A DNA stretch of 64,000 bases from CAVPXC01 sp963709505 (GTDB taxonomy: Bacteria > Chloroflexota > Anaerolineae > JAAEKA01). The stretch is from positions 102,252 to 166,251 of the forward strand of contig CAVPXC010000018.1 of the NCBI GenBank assembly GCA_963709505.1, in the 5' to 3' direction. The notes beneath the pieces are model-generated. The model made no database searches. It saw only the letters and a program-made list of their open reading frames with translations, and was not told where the DNA came from. The translations under genes were made by a program, and so were the position numbers. Of the stretch, positions 37,514-47,846 are shown in pieces (the stretch's first letter is position 1; each line of letters opens with the position of its first letter).

Positions 37514-39518
37514 AAGCAGCCGCGCGGGCTTGACACAGCCGGCGAACCTCGTCACTAGCCTGCTCATCTGCCACGACAACAAGCACGTCGCCGGCTTGCA
37601 GGACGGTGTCGCCGTGGGGCACCAATACCCTACGGCCGCGTCGCACGGAGGCGACGACGCTCTCGGCCGGCCAATGCACATCCATGATCCGCCTACCGGC
37701 ACACGGCGCGCCGGTCTCTACCATGAACTCCTGAACTCCAAGTTCGCTCAAGGTGCTCAAGCGGACTTGATCCTGGCGATGGCGGGTCACCGCCCGCTTC
37801 GTCAGCGCGGCGTCGTAGGCCCGCAGGAGGTCGGTGCGGCGCAGCACGCCCAGTAACTGTTGCCGATTATTGCGCGAGACCACGGGCAGCCTGCCGATGT
37901 CTCGCCTGCCCATGCGGCGGAAGGCCGTAGCAAGGCTCTCGTCCGGGTAAGCGACCATCAGGTCGCGAGTGCAGGCATCCGCCACAGTCCTTAGGTTCTC
38001 CGCTTGGGCACGATCCATATCGCCCACAGTCAGGATGCCGACCAGCGCGCCGGCTGCGTTCACCACGGGCAAACCATGCGTTCGGCTGTGCAAGAACACA
38101 TCAGCCGCAGCCTCGAGCGCGTCAGTTTCGTGAAACACCCCCATCGGCGGCGCCATCACCTCGGCAACGGTCAGGGCTTCCAACACCTCAACGTCGCGCC
38201 CGCGGTCCAGGCGAATGCCTTTGCGCGCCAGAGCCAACGAGTAGACCAACTCCGGCTGAAGGTGCTGTGAGATGACCAGGCTGACGATTACGGCAGCCAT
38301 CAGCGGCAGGATAATCCGGTAGTCGTTGGTCATCTCGAACAACAGGAGAATAGCTGTAATGGGTGCGTGCACAGCGCCGGCCAACACGGCTGCCATTCCC
38401 ACCAGCGCGAAAGCCGCTGGCTCGGTCGGAACTGCCGGAACCAGGCGCGCGACGACCTGACCAAAAGCGTCGCCAAGCGTCGCTCCCAGAAACAATGACG
38501 GCGCAAAGACGCCGCCAAGGAAGCCGCCCGCGATGCTCACCGGCGTCAGAACGAGCTTGGCCAAAAGCATCGCACACAGGAGTCCGATGCTGTACGACGC
38601 GCCGTTGAGAATACCATCGATGGTGCTGTAGCCCACGCCGAAAATCTGCGGAAGAAAGATGCCCACTATGCCCACGATCAGCCCGGCCGCCGCCGGCTTC
38701 AGCCAGCGCGGGGCGTTCCATGCGTGAAACACATCCTGCGCCTTATACAGCGCGCGAATGTACAGCGCGGCGATTGCCCCGGCCAGCACGCCCAGAAGGA
38801 GATAGAACGGCAGCTCCCAAGGCGATACGAAGGTGTACTGCGGCACGTGAAAGGCCGGCTCCGGACCGGAAACGGCCTGGATGAAAACGGCTGAGGAAAC
38901 AGAGGCCAGGACGATGATCCCCAGGCCACCGCCGCCGATCTCGCCCAGGATAATCTCGACGGCGAAGAAGACGCCGGCGATCGGCGCGTTGAACGCCGCG
39001 GCAATCCCACCGGCCGCGCCGGCCGCCACGAGGGCGCGCACCCGCTCCTCCGAAAGCCGCAAGACCTGTCCCACCATCGAGCCGATGTTCGACCCGATCT
39101 GCACCGATGGATCCTCCGGTCCCACCGAGGCGCCAAACCCGATCGATAGGGCCGAGGCGACAGACTTGACTGGGATGCGTCGATAGCGCAGGCGGCCGCC
39201 GGCCAACGCCACCGCCTCCATGATCCCGGCAACGCCGTGGTAGCGCTCCTCGCCGATGAAAAAGTGCAGGAACAGGCCCACGAGCAGGCCACCGACGACA
39301 GGGATCAGCGCCACTGTCCAGCCGCCGAATTGCGCCAACCAGCCACCAAGCGCGCCAAAGGCCAGGCGCTGCGCCAGCTCAATCAAACCTTTGAAGATCC
39401 AGACCCCAACGCCGCTGGCCAGGCCAACCAGCACGGCGATGATAATCTGAACCACCGACTGCGGCACTTGCAGCCGGTCGAGGAATCCGGCGAAAAAACT
39501 CCTCGCGGTTCGAGTCAC
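37512..39518 (-). CDS. ClC-type chloride channel/transporter with CBS pair and TrkA-C domain
   Basis: 668 residues. About ten membrane helices carry the ClC signatures SIGFGASVGPEDPSVQIGSN (selectivity/gating region, residues 125-144) and GGFLGGVFAPSLFLGATLG. Two CBS domains follow (VAEVMAPPMGVFHETDALEA and TRDLMVAYPDESLATAFRRM), then a TrkA-C-like domain (MVETGAPCAGRRIMDVHWP). CBS pairs bind adenine nucleotides and TrkA-C domains bind small ligands, so transport is probably gated by cell energy state. It belongs to the ion/stress group with the genes up to 43.4 kb. Confidence 0.93.
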   Translation of the reverse strand: MTRTARSFFAGFLDRLQVPQSVVQIIIAVLVGLASGVGVWIFKGLIELAQRLAFGALGGWLAQFGGWTVALIPVVGGLLVGLFLHFFIGEERYHGVAGIMEAVALAGGRLRYRRIPVKSVASALSIGFGASVGPEDPSVQIGSNIGSMVGQVLRLSEERVRALVAAGAAGGIAAAFNAPIAGVFFAVEIILGEIGGGGLGIIVLASVSSAVFIQAVSGPEPAFHVPQYTFVSPWELPFYLLLGVLAGAIAALYIRALYKAQDVFHAWNAPRWLKPAAAGLIVGIVGIFLPQIFGVGYSTIDGILNGASYSIGLLCAMLLAKLVLTPVSIAGGFLGGVFAPSLFLGATLGDAFGQVVARLVPAVPTEPAAFALVGMAAVLAGAVHAPITAILLLFEMTNDYRIILPLMAAVIVSLVISQHLQPELVYSLALARKGIRLDRGRDVEVLEALTVAEVMAPPMGVFHETDALEAAADVFLHSRTHGLPVVNAAGALVGILTVGDMDRAQAENLRTVADACTRDLMVAYPDESLATAFRRMGRRDIGRLPVVSRNNRQQLLGVLRRTDLLRAYDAALTKRAVTRHRQDQVRLSTLSELGVQEFMVETGAPCAGRRIMDVHWPAESVVASVRRGRRVLVPHGDTVLQAGDVLVVVADEQASDEVRRLCQARAAA

Positions 39519-39557
39519 GACATGCCTCCTGTGTGGACCATTTGCTTAACCATCAGC

Positions 39558-39588
39558 TTTCGACTGGCCTCTGCGGACATGCTATAAT
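39558..39588 (+). promoter_or_regulatory. Promoter of USP-DUF389 gene, possibly leaderless
   Basis: TCGACT (39558-39563) and a perfect TATAAT (39583-39588) lie about 19 bases apart. The ATG begins at 39595, 7 bases after the -10 box, so the transcript would start at or next to the start codon. No ribosome site is present. Confidence 0.5.
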
Positions 39589-39594
39589 TCCGCC

Positions 39595-41547
39595 ATGCCT
39601 CGTCACATCTCGCCTCGTCACAACGTGATTGCCGTGAACATCCCACACGATCCTGATCGCTGGATCGTGCTTTCCGTGGCCAATCCTGCTCGAGCGGCTG
39701 GGTTGGCTGCGGTAGCTGCGGGACTGGCGTCGAGCCGGCAGGTCGGCGTGCTCATCGTCATCGTGCAACCACCACGAACGATCAGCTTGGCGCAGCACGA
39801 CGACGTCGATCCTAGCGCCTGGCCGGCTTTGGCGATTGCCGTGCAGGGCGTCCGTCAACGAGGCGTTCCGGTTGGCTGGCTGGTTTGCGCCAGCGCCGAT
39901 GTCGGCCGAACAGTTCGCCGCGTCGCCATCGAGGTGAGAGCTTCTCTGATCGTGCTCGGTTGGCGAGGCGGAGCACAAACGGGCGGAGAAGTTCTGAATG
40001 CAACCCTGAAGGATGTGCTTCAGGACCCAGTTGCGGACGTCGTCGTGGTCGGCGGTCGCGTGCCGTCGAGCCTCAGTCGCATTCTCGTTCCGGTGGGGAG
40101 AGGACCTCACAGCCAGCTCGCCCTTCATCTCGCGCTCGATCTTGCAGGACGACCCTCAGAAGAGGAGGCGACAGGCGGCCCATCGGTAACCGCCATCCAC
40201 ATCGTACCTGGGGCCGAAGGCGCCAACAATGGGACTAAAGCTCAAGCCGCGCTGCAGACCGCGCTGGGCCGCTACAAAGAAAGCAACGACGTCGTCGGCA
40301 AATCCGTCGTGTCGGATGACACGGTTCAAGCCATTCTGGATGAGCTACGCTTGGGTTACGATCTGGTGATTATAGGCACCTCGCGAGAAGCCCTGATCGA
40401 CCGCCTGCTCTTTGGCGACGTTCCACAGCGTGTGGCCGAGGAGAGCAACGTCACCGTCATCGTCACGCGGAGCCATCTGCCGCTGATACCGCGGGCAACG
40501 CGGCGCGCCTGGCACGGCGTGGCAGACACGATGCCCACGCTGACGCACTCTGAGCAGGTCGAGGTTCGAGAGGGCGTCGCAAACGGCGCTCGATCGCGGG
40601 TCGACTTTTTCATGATGATCGGTTTGGCCGCAGTTCTGGCATCGTTTGGGTTGCTGCTCAACAGCCCCGCTGTCATCATCGGCGCAATGTTGGTGGCGCC
40701 GCTCATGTCGGCGATCATGGGGCTGGGGCTGGGCACTGTGGAAGGAGATGCCAACCTGCTGCGTACCTCTGCCGTGACCTCGCTGCGAGGTGTGCTTCTG
40801 GCCGTGGCCATCGGCCTGATCGTGGGGGTGGTGATGCCAGGCGCCCGGCCAACGCCGGAAATACTGAGTCGTACGCAGCCAAACCTCCTGGATTTGGGCG
40901 TCGCCCTGGCCTCCGGTGCGGCCGGCGCATATGCGCTGTGTCGCAAGAGCGTGTCGGCGGCGCTGGTCGGCGTCGCGATTGCCGCGGCCCTGGTGCCGCC
41001 GCTTGCCACGGCGGGACTAGGCCTAAGCTTCGGGCGCTGGGACATCGCGGGCGGGGCTAGCTTGCTCTTCACCACCAACCTGATAGCGATTGCCGCCGCA
41101 AGTGCTGTGGTGTTTCTTTTGGTTGGCTTTGCCCCACCCGATAGGCTCAAGACGCGGCGTAAGGTATTCCGCCGCAGCCTCTGGAGCGCCGGCGCGCTTC
41201 TGGTGGCTATTTCGCTGATCCTGGGATGGCTAACGTTTGACAGCCTGCGCATGGCTCAGTTCAACAGAGACCTCACTGCGGCGATCCGTGGCCAGCTGGC
41301 TTCCTGGCCGGGCACGGAATTGGTCAGTTTCAAGTCCGAGAGCGACTCGGACGGCGTGTTGGCCGTGTCCATTGTCATTCGATCCGCCGATCAGCCGTCC
41401 TACACCGCCGTCCGAAAACTCCAGGACGACTTGGTGGCGCAGCTGAGGCAACCTGTGGCGGTTACGCTAGACCTCGTTCCTACAGTCCACCTCCGGGCGG
41501 TTGCGCCGCCAGATCAATCTCTATCGGCTACGCCTGGGCCAGAATGA
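39595..41547 (+). CDS. Universal stress protein - DUF389 membrane protein fusion
   Basis: 650 residues. Two USP-like alpha/beta domains (about 1-155 and 155-300; e.g. ASLIVLGWRG and YDLVIIGTSREALIDRLLFG) are followed by a DUF389 membrane domain with seven or so helices (MMIGLAAVLASFGLLLNSPA, GAMLVAPLMSAIMGLGLGTV, VGVAIAAALVPPLATAGLGL). A soluble C-terminal domain ends the protein. USP domains bind ATP or stress signals; DUF389 function is unknown but it is often linked to stress and transport. It is divergent from the ClC gene. Confidence 0.88.
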   Translation: MPRHISPRHNVIAVNIPHDPDRWIVLSVANPARAAGLAAVAAGLASSRQVGVLIVIVQPPRTISLAQHDDVDPSAWPALAIAVQGVRQRGVPVGWLVCASADVGRTVRRVAIEVRASLIVLGWRGGAQTGGEVLNATLKDVLQDPVADVVVVGGRVPSSLSRILVPVGRGPHSQLALHLALDLAGRPSEEEATGGPSVTAIHIVPGAEGANNGTKAQAALQTALGRYKESNDVVGKSVVSDDTVQAILDELRLGYDLVIIGTSREALIDRLLFGDVPQRVAEESNVTVIVTRSHLPLIPRATRRAWHGVADTMPTLTHSEQVEVREGVANGARSRVDFFMMIGLAAVLASFGLLLNSPAVIIGAMLVAPLMSAIMGLGLGTVEGDANLLRTSAVTSLRGVLLAVAIGLIVGVVMPGARPTPEILSRTQPNLLDLGVALASGAAGAYALCRKSVSAALVGVAIAAALVPPLATAGLGLSFGRWDIAGGASLLFTTNLIAIAAASAVVFLLVGFAPPDRLKTRRKVFRRSLWSAGALLVAISLILGWLTFDSLRMAQFNRDLTAAIRGQLASWPGTELVSFKSESDSDGVLAVSIVIRSADQPSYTAVRKLQDDLVAQLRQPVAVTLDLVPTVHLRAVAPPDQSLSATPGPE

Positions 41548-41584
41548 GACAGGCCCCTCACAGCAGTGCGAGTTTTTCGACAGC

Positions 41585-42879
41585 TCAGGGCGTCTGCATC
41601 CATTCGAAGAGCAGGACGAACAGCAGACTCACCACTACGCACGTCGCCAGCATCACGGGGAGGCCGGAACGCATCCAAATGCGAGTCGTGATCGGGGTGC
41701 GCGTCCGCTCACTTTGGGCAATCGTAATGACGTTGGCCGTTGCGCCGATCGGCGTGCCGTTGCCGCCCAAGCCCGCGCCTAACGCGAGTGCCCACCACAG
41801 CGCCGAAACGGGAATGCCAAGGCTGCCGAGTTCCAGGATCACGGGGATGACGGCGATCGTAAAGGGGATGTTGTCAACCATGGCCGAGAGGATCGCTGCG
41901 GTCCAAAGCAGGGCCAGACTGGCGAGCAAAGGATTGGCGCTGGCCAGGCCTGAAATGGCGTTGGTCAGTTGATGCAGCACGCCCGACGCTTGCAGGCCGC
42001 CGACGGTCACAAACAGGGCGGCAAAGAACAATAGGACACCCCATTCGACGTGGCGCAGGGTTTCGTCCACATCCGGCCGCACCCAGATTAGGGCGATCGC
42101 GGCGCCACCCAGGGCAATCGCCGATGGCTCAAGCTTCAAGGCGCCTTGTGCGAAGAACAGAAGAATGACCCCGCCAAGAACCGCGAGTACCTTGCGCAGG
42201 TTGGCTGGATCGTGGAGCGCCTGCTTCTCGTCCAGCTGAGCCAGCGCGGTGAGATTTTTCGGTTGCTCCCGAAGCTCGCGCCGGAAGGCAGGAAAAGGAT
42301 CGGGAGCGCCACAAACCAGGCCACCAAGGCCAGCGGCGCCATGCGCAAGAGAAACGCATCAAAGGTCAACCCAGCGGCCGAGCCGATCAGCACGTTGGGT
42401 GGATCGCCCACCAGAGTGGCTACGCCCCCGATGTTCGAGAGCACCGCTTCAGACACCAACAAGGGCACCGGATTGATGCCCAGAACCTGTGCAATCAGGA
42501 TGGTTACCGGCACGATGAGAACCACGGTCGTGACATTGTCCAAAAACATCGAGAGCACAGTCGTGGCCGCACCCAGAACGATGAGCAGCACCCAGGGCCT
42601 GCCCCCCGAGCGCTTCCCGGTCACGATCGCGATGTATTCGAAGAAGCCGGTCTGCTCCAACAGCCGCACCAGGATCATCATGCCGAGCAATAGCCCCAGT
42701 GTGTTGAAGTCGATGGCTGCAAGCGCCAGTGCCTGCGAGTAAAAGCCCATGAGTAGGCCGGCGACCAGCATCACAAGGGCGCCGACCATCGCCACGATCG
42801 TTCGATGGACCCGCTCCGTCAGGATGAGTGCAAAGGTCGCCACAAAGATGCCGATAGCCACGAGTTGTTGGGAGGTCAT
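41585..42879 (-). CDS. ArsB/NhaD-type (SLC13-like) ion permease (frameshift)
   Basis: Start ATG 42879, overlapping the CBS gene stop (ATGA at 42876-42879). About 11 membrane helices; family motifs are LGMMILVRLLEQTGFFEYIA, SMFLDNVTTVVLIVPVTI, GGVATLVGDPPNVLIGSAAG, and after the break SAMVDNIPFTIAVIPVI and GAGLGGNGTPIGATANVI. The duplicated DN-x-(T/P) and GDPPN/GNGTPIG motifs are typical of the ion transporter superfamily (arsenite, Na+/H+ or citrate). A single break near 42295 separates the halves; repaired, the protein is about 430 residues. The ion cannot be deduced. Confidence 0.85.
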
Positions 42880-43371
42880 GGCGTTGTAGCCTGGCGATTC
42901 CACTCAGCCAGGTAGGCCGCGGCGATGTCCACGCGCGAGGCGATTCCGACCAATCTGCCGGCCTCATCGACCACGATCAGATCCCGGATATCGTGTTTGA
43001 GCAACGTGGCAAAGGCGCGCAGCAGGCCGCAGGTGTGGTCGACGGCGACAGGCGGCTGCATCAGATCGCGCATCGTCAAATGGGCCGCTTTCAGCAGGTC
43101 TTGTTGTCCGGGCGTCTCCATGGCGCCGAAATCGTGCACGAAATCGATATTGTCCAACAGCGCCACGAAATCCGGCATAAAGACCTCTAGCAGGTCTTCG
43201 ACTCCGCACCATGCCAACCAAGATGCCGTTCTGGTCCACAACCGGCAGGGTGCCGACATGTCTTTCCACCACGACGTGCGCCGCCTCGCGCACGGTAGTG
43301 GACGGCGATACCGATACGACCTCGCTGTCGATCTCATGCAAGCCTGGGAGAATGTAACGCTCACCCGTCAT
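42876..43371 (-). CDS. Tandem CBS-domain protein (frameshift)
   Basis: About 165 residues: CBS1 VVSVSPSTTVREAAHVVVER with LPVVDQNGILVGMV, and CBS2 TMRDLMQPPVAVDHTCGLLR with DLIVVDEAGRLVGIASRVDI. The frame breaks near 43205 between the two. The stop overlaps the permease start by four bases, so the two are translationally coupled, and the CBS protein probably regulates that permease by sensing nucleotides. Confidence 0.82.
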
Positions 43372-43421
43372 ACTTGCGAGCGGATCATCCGGATTGCGGT
43401 GAAGAGCTACCAGATCGCTCG

Positions 43422-43446
43422 CAGGAATGACGGGTGAGCAGTTACG
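43422..43446 (+). repeat. Solo 25-bp end of the 140-bp element
   Basis: 25 bases beginning CAGGAATGACGGGTGAGCAG are identical to 37482-37506, the outer part of the right arm of the inverted-repeat element. It lies between the CBS gene and the end of rpiR. Confidence 0.65.
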
Positions 43447-43468
43447 GAAAATAACAAATAGGCAGCAG

Positions 43469-44332
43469 CTACCCTTGACGCCGGTAGAGCGCCTCGCCGA
43501 TGCGCGCCAGGCTGTGCTCCACTTCTGGCTGGCGCTTGACGGCCATGAAGGTATACAACACGTCGATCAAGCCCACCTGAGCCACGCGCGCGCCCAGTGG
43601 ATAGCCGTGAACCAGCGCTTCCTGGGCCGCCGTGCACAGGCTGATCTCGGCCGCCGTGGCAATGGGTGAGCGCGGATGATTGGTGATGGCAATCGTGCGT
43701 GCGCCGGCTTGCCTGGCCGTTTTCAGCGCGTGAAGCACATCGTGCGATTCGCCCGAGTGCGAGATTCCTACCGCCAGATCGGCAGACGTTAGCAACGTGG
43801 CCGAGATGATCTGCATCTCGGCGTCGGTATGGGGAACCGCGCGTACGCCGACGCGCATGAGCTTGTATTGCAGCTCCAAGGCCGCAATCGCCCCGCCGCC
43901 CGAGCCATAGATGTCCACCCGCCGCGCGGCGAGCAGTGCGTCCGCTGCACGCTCCAGGTTGCTAAGGTCCAGGACACTCAAAGTGTCCTCCAGGGCCTTC
44001 ACATCGGCGGTGATCACTTTGCGGGCTGCTTCCGCCGCGCTGTCTTCGCCGTTGACCGATGCATAGGTGGCCGAACGATCGGGCAGCAGCTCCAAGGCCA
44101 GGCGGATCTTGAAATCCTGGTAGCCCTCCGTCCCGACCTTGCGACAAAAGCGAAAAACGGTGGTGTCGCTGACCACACAGCGCGTTGCCAGATCGGTCAT
44201 CGACAGGTGGATAGTTTCGGCAGGGTGGTCGAGCACGTACTGGCCGACCTTCTGTTCCTGCTCGTTGAGTCCCGGCAACACGCTGCGGATGGCGAGCAAC
44301 AGCCCGCCGGGGGATGTCACAGGTGATATCAT
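43469..44332 (-). CDS. RpiR/MurR-family transcriptional regulator (HTH_6 + SIS)
   Basis: 287 residues from ATG 44332, preceded by GAGGAGG at nine bases. The N-terminal HTH_6 has MTDLATRCVVSDTTVFRFCR, and the C-terminal sugar isomerase (SIS) domain has VDIYGSGGGAIAALELQYKL and ADLAVGISHSGESHDVLHAL. This family senses phosphosugars. Its promoter overlaps a divergent promoter facing the GH63 and GpgS genes, and a 20-bp palindrome lies in the spacer. It therefore probably controls itself and the glucosylglycerate genes. Confidence 0.9.
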   Translation of the reverse strand: MISPVTSPGGLLLAIRSVLPGLNEQEQKVGQYVLDHPAETIHLSMTDLATRCVVSDTTVFRFCRKVGTEGYQDFKIRLALELLPDRSATYASVNGEDSAAEAARKVITADVKALEDTLSVLDLSNLERAADALLAARRVDIYGSGGGAIAALELQYKLMRVGVRAVPHTDAEMQIISATLLTSADLAVGISHSGESHDVLHALKTARQAGARTIAITNHPRSPIATAAEISLCTAAQEALVHGYPLGARVAQVGLIDVLYTFMAVKRQPEVEHSLARIGEALYRRQG

Positions 44333-44362
44333 CACAACCAACCTCCTCGCCGTTGGTAAAGC

Positions 44363-44415
44363 TTGACAAATCTAATTTTCTTTGCTATCATAACAAAAGA
44401 TTGATCTTTTGTCAA
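44363..44415. promoter_or_regulatory. Overlapping divergent promoters with palindromic operator
   Basis: Plus strand: TTGACA (44363-44368), 17 bases, TATCAT (44386-44391). Minus strand: TTGACA (44415-44410), 17 bases, TATGAT (44392-44387). The -10 boxes overlap. ACAAAAGAT-TG-ATCTTTTGT (44393-44412) is a perfect 9-base-arm palindrome in the minus spacer, a likely RpiR operator. Confidence 0.7.
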
Positions 44416-44833
44416 GACTGACACGGATATTTTCCTTGCCATCTTAGCGCTTCTTCATGATGGTGTGAACACCCCTGGTTCCGACACGTGGCTCACGCGG
44501 ATGGCATCATCCTTGCGTCGTGTAGACGGCGAGTTTCAAGCCCGCCAGCTTTTGTCGGACTAACCGTTGCCCCGCAGGGTCCGTCGCCTGGGCGCAGGGT
44601 ATCATGGCTGCCCACGGCTCCATCCAGGATGCCCTTTGCCGGCACCCGGTGGCCGCCCCGGATGCACCTCATCACCCCGCCTACGACAGCAGCACCATCT
44701 CTTCTGTTATCTTGCTTCCCAGGGGTGAACCCAACGCGATCAAGCAAACTCCGACCCTCTTGCTAGCAGTGGGCCAACCATGCCAGGCCCAGTGGTCGGC
44801 CTGGACAATGCAGCACTTGGGAGAAACCGCTCC
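44416..44833 (+). other. Leader region without recognisable gene
   Basis: About 420 bases between the divergent promoter and the GH63 start. No conserved protein, riboswitch or tRNA-like structure was recognised on either strand. If the plus promoter at 44363 is used, this would be an unusually long 5' leader. Confidence 0.5.
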
Positions 44834-46605
44834 ATGATTCCGAATTCACCTTACTTGACATTGTTGAAAGACCGCATCAACCTGCGCCGGATCCCGTTCA
44901 GCGAGCGCGGCGCGCGCCTTTTGGTATTCTGTATCAGACGATCAGTTTGCAGTTCGCCTGGCCGAGCGGTGGTACAATCGAACCAGGGAGCTGTCAGCCT
45001 ATCGTCAGCGCCCGCCTATTTTGCAGGACCTGTGCTTCACCGACGAAGACGGCCGCCCCCTGGCATTGACCTTGACAACCTATCCGCACTGCCTGGAGTG
45101 CAACACCACAGCCGGGACCTTCACCATCGCGTTCCAGGACACCGAAACGCTGATCGTGGCCCTGCCTGCGGCGCGCTGCGGGGTGCGCTTCCACGCCCAA
45201 CTGGATCAGGCCTATCCTGACCGTCGCGGGGGCATCCTACGACTCACCGGCGATATCCGGCGCAATGTTGCGTACACAACCAATGCGTCTGTTCTAAACA
45301 ACGAGATCATCGCAGCTGGCCCTGACACACAGGATGTACGTCTCACCGTCGATGCCAGAGAGGGAGGAAAGGCTCTGCTGATCAACATCACGCCGCGCCT
45401 GGGCTTCAACCGTTGGGTGCCTCCAGTGCAGGAAGCGATTGAGGCCGCGGCACAGCGTTGGCATGCCTGGTTTGCCATAGCGCCGGCGGTGGCGGACGAG
45501 TTTCAACTGCAGTATTATTACGCCTGGTGGATCATGCGCGCCGGGTTGGTCTCGACCCGCTATTTCATGACCCGCGAGGCGATGACCCCCTCCAAGATCC
45601 ACTACATTGGCGTGTGGCAGTGGGATAACTTTTTCCACGCACTTGCGTATCGTCATATCGATTTTCGGCTGGCCGAAGATCAACTGCGCATCCTGCTTGA
45701 CCACCAGCGACAGGATGGGATGATCCCCGACGCCATTCACGACGAGGGTACGGTGACGCACCTGACCTTCCCCGTGGACGCCGACGTAACCAAGCCGCCG
45801 CTGATCGCTTGGGCCGCCTGGAAAATCTACGAGTTCAGCCATGATGCGGAGTTTCTGAGCGAGATCTATGAGCCATTGGTGCGCTGGAATCGCTGGTGGT
45901 TCGAATACAACGATGCCGATGGCGACGGCCTCTGCGAATACCGGCATCCATTTTCCTCGGGCCTGGATGACAGCCCGTTGTGGGACGATGGCATGCCTGT
46001 GACTTCGCCAGACCTGAACACCTATCTGTGTTTGCAGCAGGAAGCGCTGTCGAAGATCGCGCGCGTCATCGGAGCAGAGGAGGACGCCGCCATGTGGGCG
46101 CGCCGCGCGGACGTGATCGTCGAGCGAATGATGGATGTGCTCTGGGATGAGGAGGCCGGGTTGTTCTGGGCGCGCCGCGCAGGCAAGCGAATCGAAGTGC
46201 GCACGCCGTTCAACCTCTTCCCGCTGCTGACCGGACGCCTGTCGCCCGCGGTAGCCGATCGGCTGGTGGCTCACCTGGCTGCCCCGACGCGAGTTCTGGT
46301 CGCGCTACCCGGTGCCTACTGTCGCACTGGACGACCCGAAATTCGACGCGTGGCAGATGTGGCGCGGGCCGACGTGGGTCAATGTCAACTATCTGCTCAT
46401 AGAGGGCCTGGCGCGAGCGGGGTATGCTGAGCTGGCACAAGAGCTGCGCCGCCGCACTCTGGACCTTATCGCGGGTCAGGATGACATCTACGAGTACTAT
46501 CACCCTGTGACCGGCGAAAACCCGCCGAAGGCGGCGTCCATTTTCGGTTGGTCGGCCGCAGTGTACATTGACCTGGCGATCCAGGCCAGCCGGGAAAGGC
46601 GATAA
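44834..46605 (+). CDS. GH63-family glucosylglycerate / mannosylglycerate hydrolase-like protein (two frameshifts)
   Basis: ATG 44834 (GGGAGA upstream) begins MIPNSPYLTLLKDRINLRRI. The frame changes near 44930 (then DDQFAVRLAERWYNRT...) and again near 46290. The (alpha/alpha)6 barrel shows TPSKIHYIGVWQWDNFFHAL, FEYNDADGDGLCEYRHPFSS, LDDSPLWDDG, WQMWRGPTWVNVNYLLIEGL and a C-terminal GWSAAVYIDLAI, close to known glucosylglycerate hydrolases. About 590 residues. It hydrolyses the compatible solute to glucose and glycerate. The GT4 gene follows after 10 bp, so it is likely the first gene of the operon. Confidence 0.82.
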
Positions 46606-46615
46606 GGAGATTTTC

Positions 46616-47846
46616 ATGCGGATTGCTTTGCTTCACTATTCCGTTCCACCCGTGATCGGTGGGGTCGAGAGCGTGCTTGCGCACCATGCGCGGCTGATGG
46701 CCGACGCCGGGCACGACGTGCAGGTGATCGCTGCTCGCGGGGAGGAGTTCGCCCCTGACATCACATTCACGTGGCTCCCATTGGCCGATTCGCGCCACGC
46801 TGAGGTGTTGTCCATCAAGGCGGAGCTGGACGCCGGACGGGTGCCACCTGGATTTGCAGACCTGACCGAGACGCTGCAAATCGGAGCTGGCAAGAGCGCT
46901 GGCCGACACCGATGTGCTCATCGCCCACAACGTGTGCTCGCTCAACAAGAACCTGGCGCTGACCACCGCCCTGCACAGCCTGCTCGCCTCAGGGAGCAGC
47001 CCGCGCATGATCCTCTGGCATCATGATCTGGCGTGGACGACTCCACGCTACCAGTCCGAGTTGCACGATGGGTGGCCATGGGATCTGCTGCGTAAAGACT
47101 GGCCATCTGCGACGCAGGTCGTCGTCTCGACAATGCGCCAGCGGGAGCTAGCCGAGCTGATGTGCATTCCGCTCGAACGCATCCGCGTGGTGCCCAATGG
47201 CCTCGACCTGGTCAGTTTTTTCAAGCTTGAGGCGCAGACGGTGGATCTTGTCCGCCGTCTGGATCTGCTGGCGGCCGACCCGCTCCTGCTCCTGCCGGTG
47301 CGCATCACCACGCGCAAGAACATCGAGTTGGCTGTACGCGTGGTCGCCGCGTTGCGCTCGCAGTTTTTAAGCCCGAATCTCATCGTTACCGGCCCGCCCG
47401 GACCACACAATCCAGCCAATGCCGCCTACTTCGGCCGTTTGAAAGACCTGCGCGCCGCGCTGAACCTCGAAGGCTCCGTTCACTTTTTGACCGAGCTGGT
47501 GGAGGGTTATCTGCCCGACGCCGTCATCTTCGACTTCTATCGCTTGGCGGATGCGCTCCTGATGCCGAGCCGTGAAGAGGGATTCGGCATCCCCATACTC
47601 GAAGCGGGAGTGTCGCGACTGCCCATCTTCTGCACTGACATCCCGCCGCTGCGCGAGCTGGCCGGCGATCGAGCAACGTACTTCTCCCCCGATGCCACAC
47701 CTGAGCAAGTCGCAGCCCAGATCGCAGCCCACCTGGCGACTGACCCCTACTACGCGATGGGCGTTCACGTCCGGAGTGCCTATTCCTGGGAGGGGGTGTA
47801 TGCCCAGCGCATCGCGCCACTTCTGGTGGAAGAGAGGGCTGCATGA
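46616..47846 (+). CDS. GT4 glycosyltransferase (frameshift), possible MggA role
   Basis: ATG 46616 with AAGGAGA five bases upstream. N-terminal IALLHYSVPPVIGGVESVL and AGHDVQVIAARG, then after a break near 46880 LIAHNVCSLNKNLALTTALH, VVPNGLDLVSFF and the GT4 donor-binding motif SREEGFGIPILEAG. About 410 residues. It overlaps the next gene (USP-GpgS) by ATGA. In bacteria making mannosylglucosylglycerate, a GT4 enzyme (MggA) adds mannose to glucosyl-3-phosphoglycerate; the gene order would fit, but the sugar donor cannot be read. Confidence 0.82.

Noticed and set aside
44493..44747. 84-codon minus-strand open frame in the long leader before GH63
   Set aside because: No recognisable motif, no ribosome site, and composition is consistent with chance in GC-rich DNA.
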